The notes under the pieces: generated by a model
Databases searched by the model: none
Told to the model about the DNA's origin: nothing
What the model saw: only the letters and a program-made list of their open reading frames with translations
Assembly (NCBI GenBank): GCA_015060685.1
Contig: SUXZ01000019.1
Location: forward strand, 1 to 46,084
Length of the DNA: 46,084 nucleotides
Reading direction: 5' to 3'
Source: Mediterranea massiliensis
GTDB lineage: Bacteria > Bacteroidota > Bacteroidia > Bacteroidales > Bacteroidaceae
Translations under genes and position numbers: made by a program
In this document: piece by piece, positions 8,958 through 16,426 of the stretch
Position numbering within the stretch: position 1 is the stretch's first letter
Layout: each line of letters opens with the position of its first letter

Positions 8958-9812
8958 TTATAATTCCAACGTATAGCCCATTCCCATCAATACCAAAATG
9001 AGCACGCCAACCACGATGCGATACCATCCAAAAGCCTTGAAACCATACTTGGTGACAAAACTAATGAAAAACTTGATGGCCAGCAACGCAACAATGAATG
9101 CAACTACATTGCCTATAATCAAAGCAGGAAGGTTGTTCACCAGAATTTCTGTTCCGCCATCCATAAAGAGCTTCAGCATTTTGAAAAGTGTTGCCGCAAA
9201 CATGGTGGGCACAGCCAGGAAGAACGAGAATTCGGCTGCTGCACGACGTGTCAGCTTCTGCGCCATACCACCCACGATAGTAGCCATGGAGCGCGACACA
9301 CCGGGTATCATCGATATACATTGAAACAGACCTATCTTGAAGGCACGCTTCTCGGTCAACGGGGTATCTTCGCTTCCGTTTCCCCAGATGCGGTCGCAAA
9401 AAAGCATGAAGATACCGCCAAGAATCAGCATCACGGCCACTACGGTAACGCTTTCGAGCATGGCATCGATGGCATCACTGAACAGCAGGCCCAACACGGC
9501 TGCCGGAATAAAGGCCACAAATAGTTTCCAATAGAAGTCATATCGGTGCAGGAAACGCTTTAAAGGTGTGGCATCGGCAGGAGCAGGCTCGCGGTTCAGT
9601 TGGAAGAAACGCTTCCAATAAAGCACCACTACCGACAAAATGGCACCAAACTGTATGATAAAGGTAAATGCCTTTACAAACTCGGTACTCTCTACTCCCA
9701 GCAAACTTTGTGCAATCACCATGTGTCCGGTAGAAGATACCGGTAAGAACTCGGTCAAGCCCTCGACAATGGCAATGATAATCGTTTCTAATAATGTCAA
9801 ATCTCCTTCCAT
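8958..9812 (-). CDS. uppP: Undecaprenyl-diphosphate phosphatase
   Basis: A 284-residue protein with about eight membrane segments. Two signature motifs are intact: the glutamate-rich [14 protein letters not shown] near residue 15, and [10 protein letters not shown] in the middle. UppP (BacA) dephosphorylates C55-PP to recycle the lipid carrier for peptidoglycan and O-antigen. The long frame uses a TTG at 9818 overlapping the DUF3098 stop. ATG 9812 ([10 protein letters not shown]) fits the family better and lies two bases after that stop. Confidence 0.95.
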   Translation of the reverse strand: MEGDLTLLETIIIAIVEGLTEFLPVSSTGHMVIAQSLLGVESTEFVKAFTFIIQFGAILSVVVLYWKRFFQLNREPAPADATPLKRFLHRYDFYWKLFVAFIPAAVLGLLFSDAIDAMLESVTVVAVMLILGGIFMLFCDRIWGNGSEDTPLTEKRAFKIGLFQCISMIPGVSRSMATIVGGMAQKLTRRAAAEFSFFLAVPTMFAATLFKMLKLFMDGGTEILVNNLPALIIGNVVAFIVALLAIKFFISFVTKYGFKAFGWYRIVVGVLILVLMGMGYTLEL

Positions 9813-9814
9813 AA

Positions 9815-10036
9815 TCAATCTCTCGGTTTACGCATTACGGCATAGATAATGGATACAAATCCTATCAAGCACACCAAGGGAGCAACCTTGATGCGACGGG
9901 CACTGAAGATGTCCGGCTCGAAGTGGTCGGGCGTGGTAGAGGGGCCTGTCATCAGCAGAAACCCGATAATTACAACCAGCATGCCCACGGCCAGCAAGAT
10001 GTAATTGACTTTGTCGAATGCAAATTTCTTTTTCAT
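9815..10036 (-). CDS. DUF3098 small membrane protein
   Basis: A 73-residue protein with a basic start (MKKKFAFDK), two membrane segments (about residues 12-31 and 50-67) and a short loop with the motif [13 protein letters not shown], as in DUF3098 members of Bacteroidota. The function is unknown. It sits between ftsX and uppP, 18 bp after ftsX and two bases before uppP, an arrangement that suggests a link to envelope growth or division. Confidence 0.88.
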   Translation of the reverse strand: MKKKFAFDKVNYILLAVGMLVVIIGFLLMTGPSTTPDHFEPDIFSARRIKVAPLVCLIGFVSIIYAVMRKPRD

Positions 10037-10054
10037 ATCTTACTTGTTTTATTT

Positions 10055-10927
10055 TTATATGTAGTATAGGGTGGTGGCCTTCATCCGCAAGAACTTGTTA
10101 ATGGAGAAGAAAGCACACAACCAGGTTATCAATATGCCGAATATCAGTACCCCTATCGATACCAATACCATGACGCGAACAGAGATGACCGACACCAACT
10201 CGGGCTGACGGCTAAGTACCCAACAGGCCACACCCCACAACACGGCATCGGCAAGCAGGGCCGAGCACAAGCCTATCCAGAAGTTGCGACGCAAAAACGG
10301 GCGGCGGATAAAGCCCCACGTTGCACCAACCAGCTTCATGGTGTGAATCAGGAATCGCTGCGAGTAGATGGTCAGACGGATGGTATTGTTGATAAGAGCA
10401 AACGAGATAAGCGTGAGCACGGCTGCCAGTGCCAAAAGCAACAGGCTGATGCGGGCAATGTTCTTGTTGACGGCATCAATCAGTTCGCGCTGATAGTTTA
10501 TCTCGTGAATATCGGTATTCTCCTTTATCTGCTTTTCGATGATAGCCAGACTGTCTGTATTGGCATAATCGCTATGCAGATTGATTTGAATGGATGCCTT
10601 CAAGGGGTTGAAACCCAAGAACTCTTGCGGGTCGGTACCCATCGCCTCGGTATATTCTTTCAGCGCCTGTTTCTTGGAGATGTAGGCCGAAGTGCGTACA
10701 AACGGCTTGGCATCGAGTTGGCGTTGAAGTGCCAAAATATCATTCTCCTTCATGTCGTCGCTAATGACAATCGAGAAGACCAAGTTCTCCTTGACGTAAG
10801 TGGAGAGGTTATGCGAGCACAACACGAAAAACAACACCAACCCCAACAGGAGCAATACCATAGTAGTGCTGATGCTGGCAGTGACAAACTGCATGTCGAA
10901 GAAGGATTTGGTGCGTCTGGGTGTCAT
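10055..10927 (-). CDS. ftsX: Cell division protein FtsX (permease-like)
   Basis: A 290-residue protein with one N-terminal membrane segment (about residues 20-43), a periplasmic domain of about 120 residues, then three C-terminal membrane segments, the standard FtsX layout. The extracellular block SAYISKKQALKEY and the conserved turn EFLGFNPLKASI are characteristic. FtsX pairs with the ATPase FtsE (not in this window) to activate peptidoglycan hydrolases at the septum. The longer frame starts with TTG at 10933, right against the methyltransferase stop. ATG 10927 (MTPRRTKSF) was chosen. Confidence 0.93.
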   Translation of the reverse strand: MTPRRTKSFFDMQFVTASISTTMVLLLLGLVLFFVLCSHNLSTYVKENLVFSIVISDDMKENDILALQRQLDAKPFVRTSAYISKKQALKEYTEAMGTDPQEFLGFNPLKASIQINLHSDYANTDSLAIIEKQIKENTDIHEINYQRELIDAVNKNIARISLLLLALAAVLTLISFALINNTIRLTIYSQRFLIHTMKLVGATWGFIRRPFLRRNFWIGLCSALLADAVLWGVACWVLSRQPELVSVISVRVMVLVSIGVLIFGILITWLCAFFSINKFLRMKATTLYYI

Positions 10928-10933
10928 GGGCAA

Positions 10934-11833
10934 TTACTTTTTACGGAAAACATAAATCATGGAACTGCTGCGCTCTTTCTTGAACAAAGAGGCAATGTAG
11001 GCCAGCACACCCGTAAACATGCCACGCACAAAGGCGGCCGTATGGCGCATGTAGCGCTCGGTCAGGATGGATACATAGAAAGCATCGAAGGGCATGGGAT
11101 AGCGCTCGGCCAGGATAAAGCCGTGCTTGGCACCGAAACGTTGCATAGTGTCGGGCGAGAAGTGCCACAAGTGTCGGGGCACATCGTAGGCGGCCCAATA
11201 GGCACCATACTTCTTGGCATCGTAAGACGAGTGGTTGGGAGCCGCCACAATAAGCACTCCGCGAGGAGCCAACAGACGGTGCAGGTGTTCCCACGTTTCG
11301 TTCAGTTGCTCCAAATGCTCCATTACGTGCCAAAGGGTGATGACATCGTAACTGCCACGCTGAAGCCGTTGCAGGTCGCATGGTCGATAAACATCGAGGT
11401 CGAAATGCTCGTAGGCAAAGTTGCGGGCCTGGTCGCTCTTCTCCACCGCATCCACCAGCCACCCGCGCTGCTTCATGAAGGCAGCAAAGTGTCCGGTACC
11501 GGTGCCAATGTCGAGCAGGCGGCCTTGTTGCTGATAACTGTGCTTCTCTATCAGCTCGGCCTTACGCTGCAACATCTTGCCGCGCACATAGTGATAGATA
11601 CGGTTCATCAACCCCTCACGGCTATCGTTGTGCGAGATGTAGTTCTCAGAAGCATAATAGGGTTCTATGGAAGCCTCATCGGGAAAGCCTTGTGTAAACA
11701 GGAACTTACACTTTTGGCAACAACAAAGGTGGAACATTTCGCCCGAGGCGTAATGATCCACGCAAGTGAGCACCGGCTTCAAATCGGTGCCTCCACATAG
11801 CGGACACTGGGTTATGGTTATTGTTTCGGGCAC
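10934..11833 (-). CDS. Class I SAM-dependent methyltransferase with N-terminal zinc ribbon
   Basis: A 299-residue protein. The N-terminus has a zinc-ribbon pattern (CPLCGG ... CCCQKC). A Rossmann methyltransferase fold follows, with the SAM-binding motif LLDIGTGTGHF near residue 117, an acidic strand-2 end (VDAVEKSD), and WHVMEHL. A hydrophobic region near the C-terminus (FVRGMFTGVLAYIASL) may touch the membrane. The substrate is unknown; relatives act on sugars or lipids. GTG 11833 (MPETITITQ) is preferred because the longer TTG start at 11863 would overlap the probable -7 region. It is the first gene of the seven-gene operon. Its first 19 codons and promoter are duplicated at 19684-19809. 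Confidence 0.88.
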   Translation of the reverse strand: MPETITITQCPLCGGTDLKPVLTCVDHYASGEMFHLCCCQKCKFLFTQGFPDEASIEPYYASENYISHNDSREGLMNRIYHYVRGKMLQRKAELIEKHSYQQQGRLLDIGTGTGHFAAFMKQRGWLVDAVEKSDQARNFAYEHFDLDVYRPCDLQRLQRGSYDVITLWHVMEHLEQLNETWEHLHRLLAPRGVLIVAAPNHSSYDAKKYGAYWAAYDVPRHLWHFSPDTMQRFGAKHGFILAERYPMPFDAFYVSILTERYMRHTAAFVRGMFTGVLAYIASLFKKERSSSMIYVFRKK

Positions 11834-11951
11834 AGTATACCTAAATTTGGCGCAAAATAACAAAATTCTTGCGACTTACACCTATTAAATTAAGGAGAAT
11901 TAACAAAACGGCAAGTAAATTACGCTCTATCCAAGGAAGATTTGCAAGCTG

Positions 11952-11985
11952 TTTGCAGCAGTTCGAAAATTATTCACTAAATTTG
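11952..11985 (+). promoter_or_regulatory. Promoter of the first membrane-AraC gene
   Basis: TTTG at 11952-11955 and TAAATTTG at 11978-11985 with 22 bp between them. The transcript would start near 11990, leaving a leader of under 20 nt. Confidence 0.6.
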
Positions 11986-12007
11986 CACACATCAATACAT
12001 GTATAGC

Positions 12008-13123
12008 ATGGCATATAACGAATTTATACTGACCGTCAACTCCTCTGCCATCATCCTACTATTAGTGCTAGCACTGATACTGCTCACCGCCACCCGTTTT
12101 CGCAGCGAGAGCGGATATGCCGCAGCCATCATCGTAGTGCCCAATGTGCCTGTTTACCTATACAACATGAGCCGCATGTTAGGATGGCACGATTTCACAC
12201 TCTTTATGTTCCCCATCAGCTTTTCGGTCAACACCTTGCTAATGCCCTTGCTTTGGCTGTTTGCCAAGAAAAATTTTGATGCAGACTTTCGTTTGAAGCC
12301 CATCCACCTGCTACACCTCTTGCCAGCCTTGCTCTGTTTGGTGATTTGCCTCTCCCTATCGACCGAGGAACAGATGAGCTCCATTTTGAACGAAATGAGT
12401 GGAGAAGATACATGGATAGGCAACCTTAATACCATCATCGTCTTCTTGCAAATGGTGGGCTACTTTACCGCCATTTTCCTCTTCCTGCATCGCACCAAGA
12501 AGGCCATCAACACCAACACTTCGGATGCAGAATGGATGCAGAAGGAGTGGATTATTTCCTTTGAGTACCTCTTCGCAGCCCTGTTTGTGGTGGTAATGAC
12601 CTGCTATGCCATCTGGCCACGCACAGATGCTTGGCTGATACAGATATTAAATGTCATTGCCATGTTCTATTTGGTATATAACACCATTGCCCACCCGGTG
12701 ATGCTCGTAAAGCCCGTGACCGAAACCGCTGAAAACAGCGCTTCCGACACCGACACCTCCACCTCTTCCCCAATGAGCAACGAGCAGATGGAGGCCGTGT
12801 GCAAAGAGGCATCGCGCTATATGAAAGAGACAAAAGCCTACCTGCGTCCCGACATTTCGCTGGCACTCTTTGCCAAAGAGGCGAACATCCCCCAACGCAC
12901 CCTTTCGCGCGCCATCAATAGTTGCTTAGGATGCAACTTCTTCGAGTTTGTAAACCGCATGCGCGTCGAAGAAGCCAAACAACGTTTGTGCGAACTCAAA
13001 GCATCCAGCTATAATATCGACAGCATCTACACCGAGTGCGGTTTCCGCTCGCGCTCCACCTTCTATATGGTATTCAAGAAAATCACCGGCAAAACGCCTG
13101 CTGCCTGGTTAGAAGAGGCGTAA
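12008..13123 (+). CDS. Membrane-anchored AraC-family regulator, copy 1
   Basis: A 371-residue protein. About the first 230 residues form six or seven membrane helices, followed by an acidic Ser/Thr-rich linker (DTDTSTSS) and a C-terminal AraC-type double helix-turn-helix of about 100 residues (SLALFAKEANIPQRTLSRAIN ... CGFRSRSTFYMVFKKITGKTPAAW, given here in shortened form). The DNA-binding domain therefore faces the cytoplasm from a membrane sensor of unknown ligand. ATG 12008 aligns with the start of the paralogue at 13543; ATG 11999 is the alternative. The gene is followed by a structured RNA region and then its paralogue, so the two probably arose by tandem duplication. Confidence 0.85.
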   Translation: MAYNEFILTVNSSAIILLLVLALILLTATRFRSESGYAAAIIVVPNVPVYLYNMSRMLGWHDFTLFMFPISFSVNTLLMPLLWLFAKKNFDADFRLKPIHLLHLLPALLCLVICLSLSTEEQMSSILNEMSGEDTWIGNLNTIIVFLQMVGYFTAIFLFLHRTKKAINTNTSDAEWMQKEWIISFEYLFAALFVVVMTCYAIWPRTDAWLIQILNVIAMFYLVYNTIAHPVMLVKPVTETAENSASDTDTSTSSPMSNEQMEAVCKEASRYMKETKAYLRPDISLALFAKEANIPQRTLSRAINSCLGCNFFEFVNRMRVEEAKQRLCELKASSYNIDSIYTECGFRSRSTFYMVFKKITGKTPAAWLEEA

Positions 13124-13257
13124 AACAGTCTAAACATCCGATTTTTGCACTCCTTTTATCCTTAATTATAGCCTATATTACCTTATTTCTTTATTTCTTT
13201 GCAAGAGCAACGGTTAAAAAAGAGTTGTCTTCATTCCCATTATCTGAATAAATTGCA

Positions 13258-13265
13258 TATCTTTG
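13258..13265 (+). promoter_or_regulatory. -7 element for the 13.3-kb structured RNA
   Basis: TATCTTTG is a perfect TAnnTTTG. No well-placed -33 TTG is visible. Transcription would start near 13270, at the first hairpin of the RNA candidate. Confidence 0.55.
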
Positions 13266-13267
13266 CA

Positions 13268-13515
13268 AATGCTTACCAAAAGGTAAGTACATCTTTTAGT
13301 TTGATGGGAAGTGTAAGCTTCATTCTCTGAAAGCGAATCTGGTAAATTTACAGGACGAGAATAGGCCGACTCTTCGCGTAGCTTGTGTATATCTATCATC
13401 CTATGGAGTGGGTGATTTGTATATACCTGATGCGTGGACCGTTGCTTGTTTTTAGTCCGAGGGTTTTACCAGAGCCTGCTTTCATAAAGACAAGAGGATG
13501 GCCACGCTTTTTGTT
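13268..13515 (+). ncRNA. Candidate structured leader RNA before the second membrane-AraC gene
   Basis: This 419-bp gap between two regulators has no coding potential but much base-pairing. It holds a 5' hairpin (CTTACC 13272-13277 with GGTAAG 13282-13287), a two-part hairpin (GTATAT 13387-13392 with ATATAC 13421-13426, enclosing ATCATCC with GGGTGAT), and a terminator-like stem (GCGTGG 13432-13437 with CCACGC 13502-13507, plus CTTGT with ACAAG) ending in TTTTTG. TCTGGTAAA (13338-13346) pairs perfectly with TTTACCAGA (13465-13473) inside that last stem, forming a pseudoknot. The ATG of the next gene is 36 bp downstream without a clear promoter of its own. A cis-acting attenuator or an independent small RNA both fit. 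It was not matched to a known family. Confidence 0.55.
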
Positions 13516-13542
13516 TATACGTATATGTAAAATATACAAGCT

Positions 13543-14697
13543 ATGAATAACGATACGCTTATATTCCTTTTCGATACCTTTGCCATTATCCTACTGATAG
13601 GAATGGCATTGATGCTGATGGCAGCCACCCGTTTCAAGGGTGTAGGCAGTTATGCCGCATTGATTATCTTCACCACCACCTTGCCCCACTATATCTACAT
13701 TGCATGCGGCTACTTCCATTTCGATGGCCTTGCCTTGCTGATAGCCCCTATAGCCTATTCGGTAAATCTCACCATAATGCCTTTCATGCTGTTTCTGGCT
13801 CATCGGGCATTCAACCCCAACTATCGTTTCCGCTATTCGGTGCTGATACACTTCCTGCCTGCCGTGGCCTTTGCCGTGTTGGTGTCGCTCTACCTGCACG
13901 AAATGTCAATCAACGAGGTTGCCAATTTTTCGGTAGAGCATGCAGCCTCTTTCCGTTACCTGCTTACAAGTGTCAATTTCTTGGTCGTTACCGTACAATT
14001 GGCAACCTATTTCTACATGATATTCCGCTACCTGCGCAAGGCGAAACAGTATCTCTTCAGCAACTACTCGCAAGCCGAGCTGTCGGGCAAGGTATGGGTG
14101 CCTCGGTTCATCACCGTTTTGGGTGTCTTGATGTTGGCGGCTATGGTAAGCAGCCACTTTCACCCCTTTGGCGGCTTCCGGATGTTCTACTTCATCAACA
14201 TAGTGGCCATGGGCTACCTGCTCTACCAGGAGCTGGAACATGCACACGCCTTCTGCCGCCACCATTCCATGGTAATAGCCATGCCCGAAGAGGAGATAAA
14301 CAACTTCGATGCAACACTGCCGCAATCCGAAACCGGCACAGAGGAAGACAATACACAACTGAAACAATATGCCCTGCAGGTAGAAGCGTACTTAAAGCAA
14401 TCGGAGGCATACGTCAACCCCTCGCTATCGCTTGCCGAAGTGGCAAAGGCAACCGGCATCTCGGCACGCAACATCTCGCGCTCCATCAATGGCGAACTGA
14501 ACAAAACCTTCTTCGACTTGGTGAACGGTATGCGCATCGAAAAGTCGAAATACCTGTTGCAAAACAAAAAGCAATTTGGCTTGACGCTCGAAACCATAGC
14601 CGAACAATGCGGATTCAACTCGCAATTCACCTTCTGCCGCGCCTTCAAGAAGTGTATGGGCGTTTCTACCTCCGAATGGCTGAGGCTAAAAAAGTGA
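13543..14697 (+). CDS. Membrane-anchored AraC-family regulator, copy 2
   Basis: A 384-residue protein built like its neighbour: six or seven hydrophobic helices over about residues 8-235, a short acidic linker (SETGTEEDNTQ), then an AraC-type double helix-turn-helix (SLAEVAKATGISARNISR ... CGFNSQFTFCRAFKKCMG). The two proteins align from their first residues (FAIILL and SAIILL). Expression may depend on read-through of the structured RNA just upstream, because no TAnnTTTG element lies between its terminator-like end and the ATG. The ligand and targets are unknown. The adjacent downstream envelope genes are plausible targets, but this is inference only. Confidence 0.85.
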   Translation: MNNDTLIFLFDTFAIILLIGMALMLMAATRFKGVGSYAALIIFTTTLPHYIYIACGYFHFDGLALLIAPIAYSVNLTIMPFMLFLAHRAFNPNYRFRYSVLIHFLPAVAFAVLVSLYLHEMSINEVANFSVEHAASFRYLLTSVNFLVVTVQLATYFYMIFRYLRKAKQYLFSNYSQAELSGKVWVPRFITVLGVLMLAAMVSSHFHPFGGFRMFYFINIVAMGYLLYQELEHAHAFCRHHSMVIAMPEEEINNFDATLPQSETGTEEDNTQLKQYALQVEAYLKQSEAYVNPSLSLAEVAKATGISARNISRSINGELNKTFFDLVNGMRIEKSKYLLQNKKQFGLTLETIAEQCGFNSQFTFCRAFKKCMGVSTSEWLRLKK

Positions 14698-15029
14698 AAT
14701 TTCATCAACGAAAACACCCCCCCCCGAAACATTGATGTTTCATGCAAAATCCATGCTATTTATTGACGATTCATGCTATCATCAATAAATATGCACGCTA
14801 TGCTTTGCATAGAAAAAGGGAAAAAGAGAACTTTGTTAGCGACAAGATATATGAGGCCAACGAGTTGGAGGAGCCTAAAGCCGTATGGTTTCAAGCCGAT
14901 GACAAAGAAAACGTAAACCAAATTTTCATTATTACTTCCCCCCCCGAAGTCCCAACGGATGGATGGCTCTCCCAACTCTTCCTTTATCGAAAGCAATTTA
15001 TTATTTACCATAAAAACTGGAGGAAAAAT
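14698..15029. other. Intergenic region before the OmpA-domain gene
   Basis: No gene is supported here. An open frame runs through it in phase with the OmpA-domain gene but looks non-coding. It contains two poly-C runs (nine C at 14717-14725, eight C at 14938-14945), a 33-bp degenerate palindrome (14758-14790) that recurs at 18861-18893, and an unusual GGAGG at 15019-15023 just before the next ATG. Confidence 0.6.
14758..14790. repeat. 33-bp degenerate palindrome, copy A
   Basis: The arms ATTTATTGA (14758-14766) and TCAATAAAT (14782-14790) are perfect inverted repeats around a centre containing CATGC. A second copy with a few changes lies at 18861-18893 (arms ATTTGTTGA and TCAATAAAT). Both sit just upstream of genes for exported proteins. 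Confidence 0.6.
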
Positions 15030-16295
15030 ATGAAAAGATTGGTTATGTTGCTGATGATGCTCGTAGCAATGGGCGGCACAGCAGAAGTAAGTGCACAAGG
15101 TTTCTTAAAGAAATTGGGCAAGAAAGTAGAAGAGGTGGCAAAACGAAAAATCGAGCAAAAGGTGGAACGCACCGCCGAGAAAACAATGGATGCCGTGCTC
15201 GAAGGCGATTTGCCTACAAGCGACAACAATGACGATGATAGCCGAGGCAATAACAACATTGCCGATGACAGCTATGACAATGGAGATGGTGTTGCACAAG
15301 CCAAACCGCAGAAAGGTCAGTCGCTCGAAACGACATACGCCAAGAGCGATTTCGTGCCGGGCGATGAAATTTTCTTTGAAGACAATCTTGTCAACGAACA
15401 AATGGGCGAGTTTCCAAGCCAATGGGATTTGTTGAATGGTAATGCAGAAGTGGCAAGTATGGCAGGCGTGCAAGCCATTAACTTGGAAGCAGGAGGCTCA
15501 TCTACAATTGCTCCTTTGATGAAAGAAAAGCATTATCTGCCCGATGTGTTTACCCTTGAATTTGATTATTGGGTGAACAATTATACGGAAACTCACGAAA
15601 TACCAAGTCAGAATTATCGATTGCAGTTCTATGATGCTTCGGGAGAAGAAGTGATGCATCTGTCATTTGCGGAAGGTTATGTTGACTGGGAATATATATC
15701 TACTTCCGGCGATAGACGAACCGGACGGGTAGGTGAATATAAAGAAGTGATTGATGCTTGGAGTCACTTGTCTGTATCGTTCAACAAGCGTGCATTCAAG
15801 GCTTATATCAATGGTTCGCGAGTAACGAATATCCCGAATATGGCGGCACCTGCTTACTTTACGATTCGCAATACGGGTTGGAATGACCACCGCACATTGG
15901 TTACAAACTTCCGCCTCGCCAAGGGAGCTGTACCTCTCTACGACCGTATGATGTCGGATGGCAAGTTTATCACCTACGGCATCACGTTCGATGTAGGCAA
16001 ATCGACCATCAAGCCCGAGTCGATGGGTGAAATCAACCGCATCGTGCAGTTGATGAATGAAAATCCTACGTTGAAGTTCTCGGTAGAAGGTCATACCGAC
16101 TCTACGGGTAATGCCACCAGCAACCAAACCCTCAGCGAGCAACGTTCGCAAGCCATCGTGGCGAAGTTGGTAGAACTCGGCATCGCTCAAGACCGCCTCA
16201 CCGCCGTAGGTAAGGGCCAGAATAATCCTATCGCCGATAATAATACCGATGAAGGCCGTGCCAAGAACCGAAGAGTTGAATTTGTCAAGCAGTGA
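15030..16295 (+). CDS. OmpA-domain outer-membrane/periplasmic protein
   Basis: A 421-residue exported protein. It has a signal peptide ending at VSAQ and a basic amphipathic helix beginning GFLKKLGKKV. An Asp/Asn-rich linker is followed by a beta-rich domain resembling a laminin-G/concanavalin fold (about residues 110-300). The C-terminal OmpA peptidoglycan-binding domain includes ITFDVGKSTIKPES and VEGHTDSTG, with the Asp that contacts diaminopimelate. It probably ties an outer-membrane or periplasmic structure to the cell wall. GGAGG lies six bases before the ATG, rare for this phylum. The open frame upstream to 14742 lacks a signal peptide and is rejected. The helix after the signal peptide is shared with the next gene. 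Confidence 0.85.
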   Translation: MKRLVMLLMMLVAMGGTAEVSAQGFLKKLGKKVEEVAKRKIEQKVERTAEKTMDAVLEGDLPTSDNNDDDSRGNNNIADDSYDNGDGVAQAKPQKGQSLETTYAKSDFVPGDEIFFEDNLVNEQMGEFPSQWDLLNGNAEVASMAGVQAINLEAGGSSTIAPLMKEKHYLPDVFTLEFDYWVNNYTETHEIPSQNYRLQFYDASGEEVMHLSFAEGYVDWEYISTSGDRRTGRVGEYKEVIDAWSHLSVSFNKRAFKAYINGSRVTNIPNMAAPAYFTIRNTGWNDHRTLVTNFRLAKGAVPLYDRMMSDGKFITYGITFDVGKSTIKPESMGEINRIVQLMNENPTLKFSVEGHTDSTGNATSNQTLSEQRSQAIVAKLVELGIAQDRLTAVGKGQNNPIADNNTDEGRAKNRRVEFVKQ

Positions 16296-16395
16296 GAGCA
16301 GAGTCAAGCTTGCTTGAACTATGCCGAGATGCGCCGACAAATGGACGAAGTCAGTTCGTCAAGCAGTGAGAGCAGAGCCAAGCTTGCTTGGAGTT
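16284..16395. repeat. Direct repeat of about 37 bp, 74 bp apart
   Basis: A segment beginning GTCAAGCAGTGAGAGCAGAG and ending in the self-complementary CAAGCTTGCTTG occurs at 16284-16320 and again at 16358-16395 with one internal change (GTCAAGC versus GCCAAGC). The first copy includes the last codons and stop of the OmpA-domain gene; the second lies in the gap before the next gene. Confidence 0.75.
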
Positions 16396-16426
16396 AAGAA
16401 TTACGGAACCATCAAAATAATAGAGT

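Noticed and set aside
10343..11800. Long forward open frame of 485 codons opposite ftsX and the methyltransferase
   Set aside because: It is antisense to two well-supported genes, and its product (Gln/His/Gly-rich) resembles no family. It is a codon-bias shadow.
13704..14735. Forward open frame of 343 codons overlapping the second regulator
   Set aside because: It overlaps a clear membrane-AraC gene in another frame, and its composition (Pro/Arg/His-rich) is typical of a shadow frame.
14742..15029. 96-codon N-terminal extension of the OmpA-domain protein
   Set aside because: A signal peptide begins at 15030 with GGAGG in front. The upstream frame contains poly-C and palindromic sequence and has no recognisable protein features.
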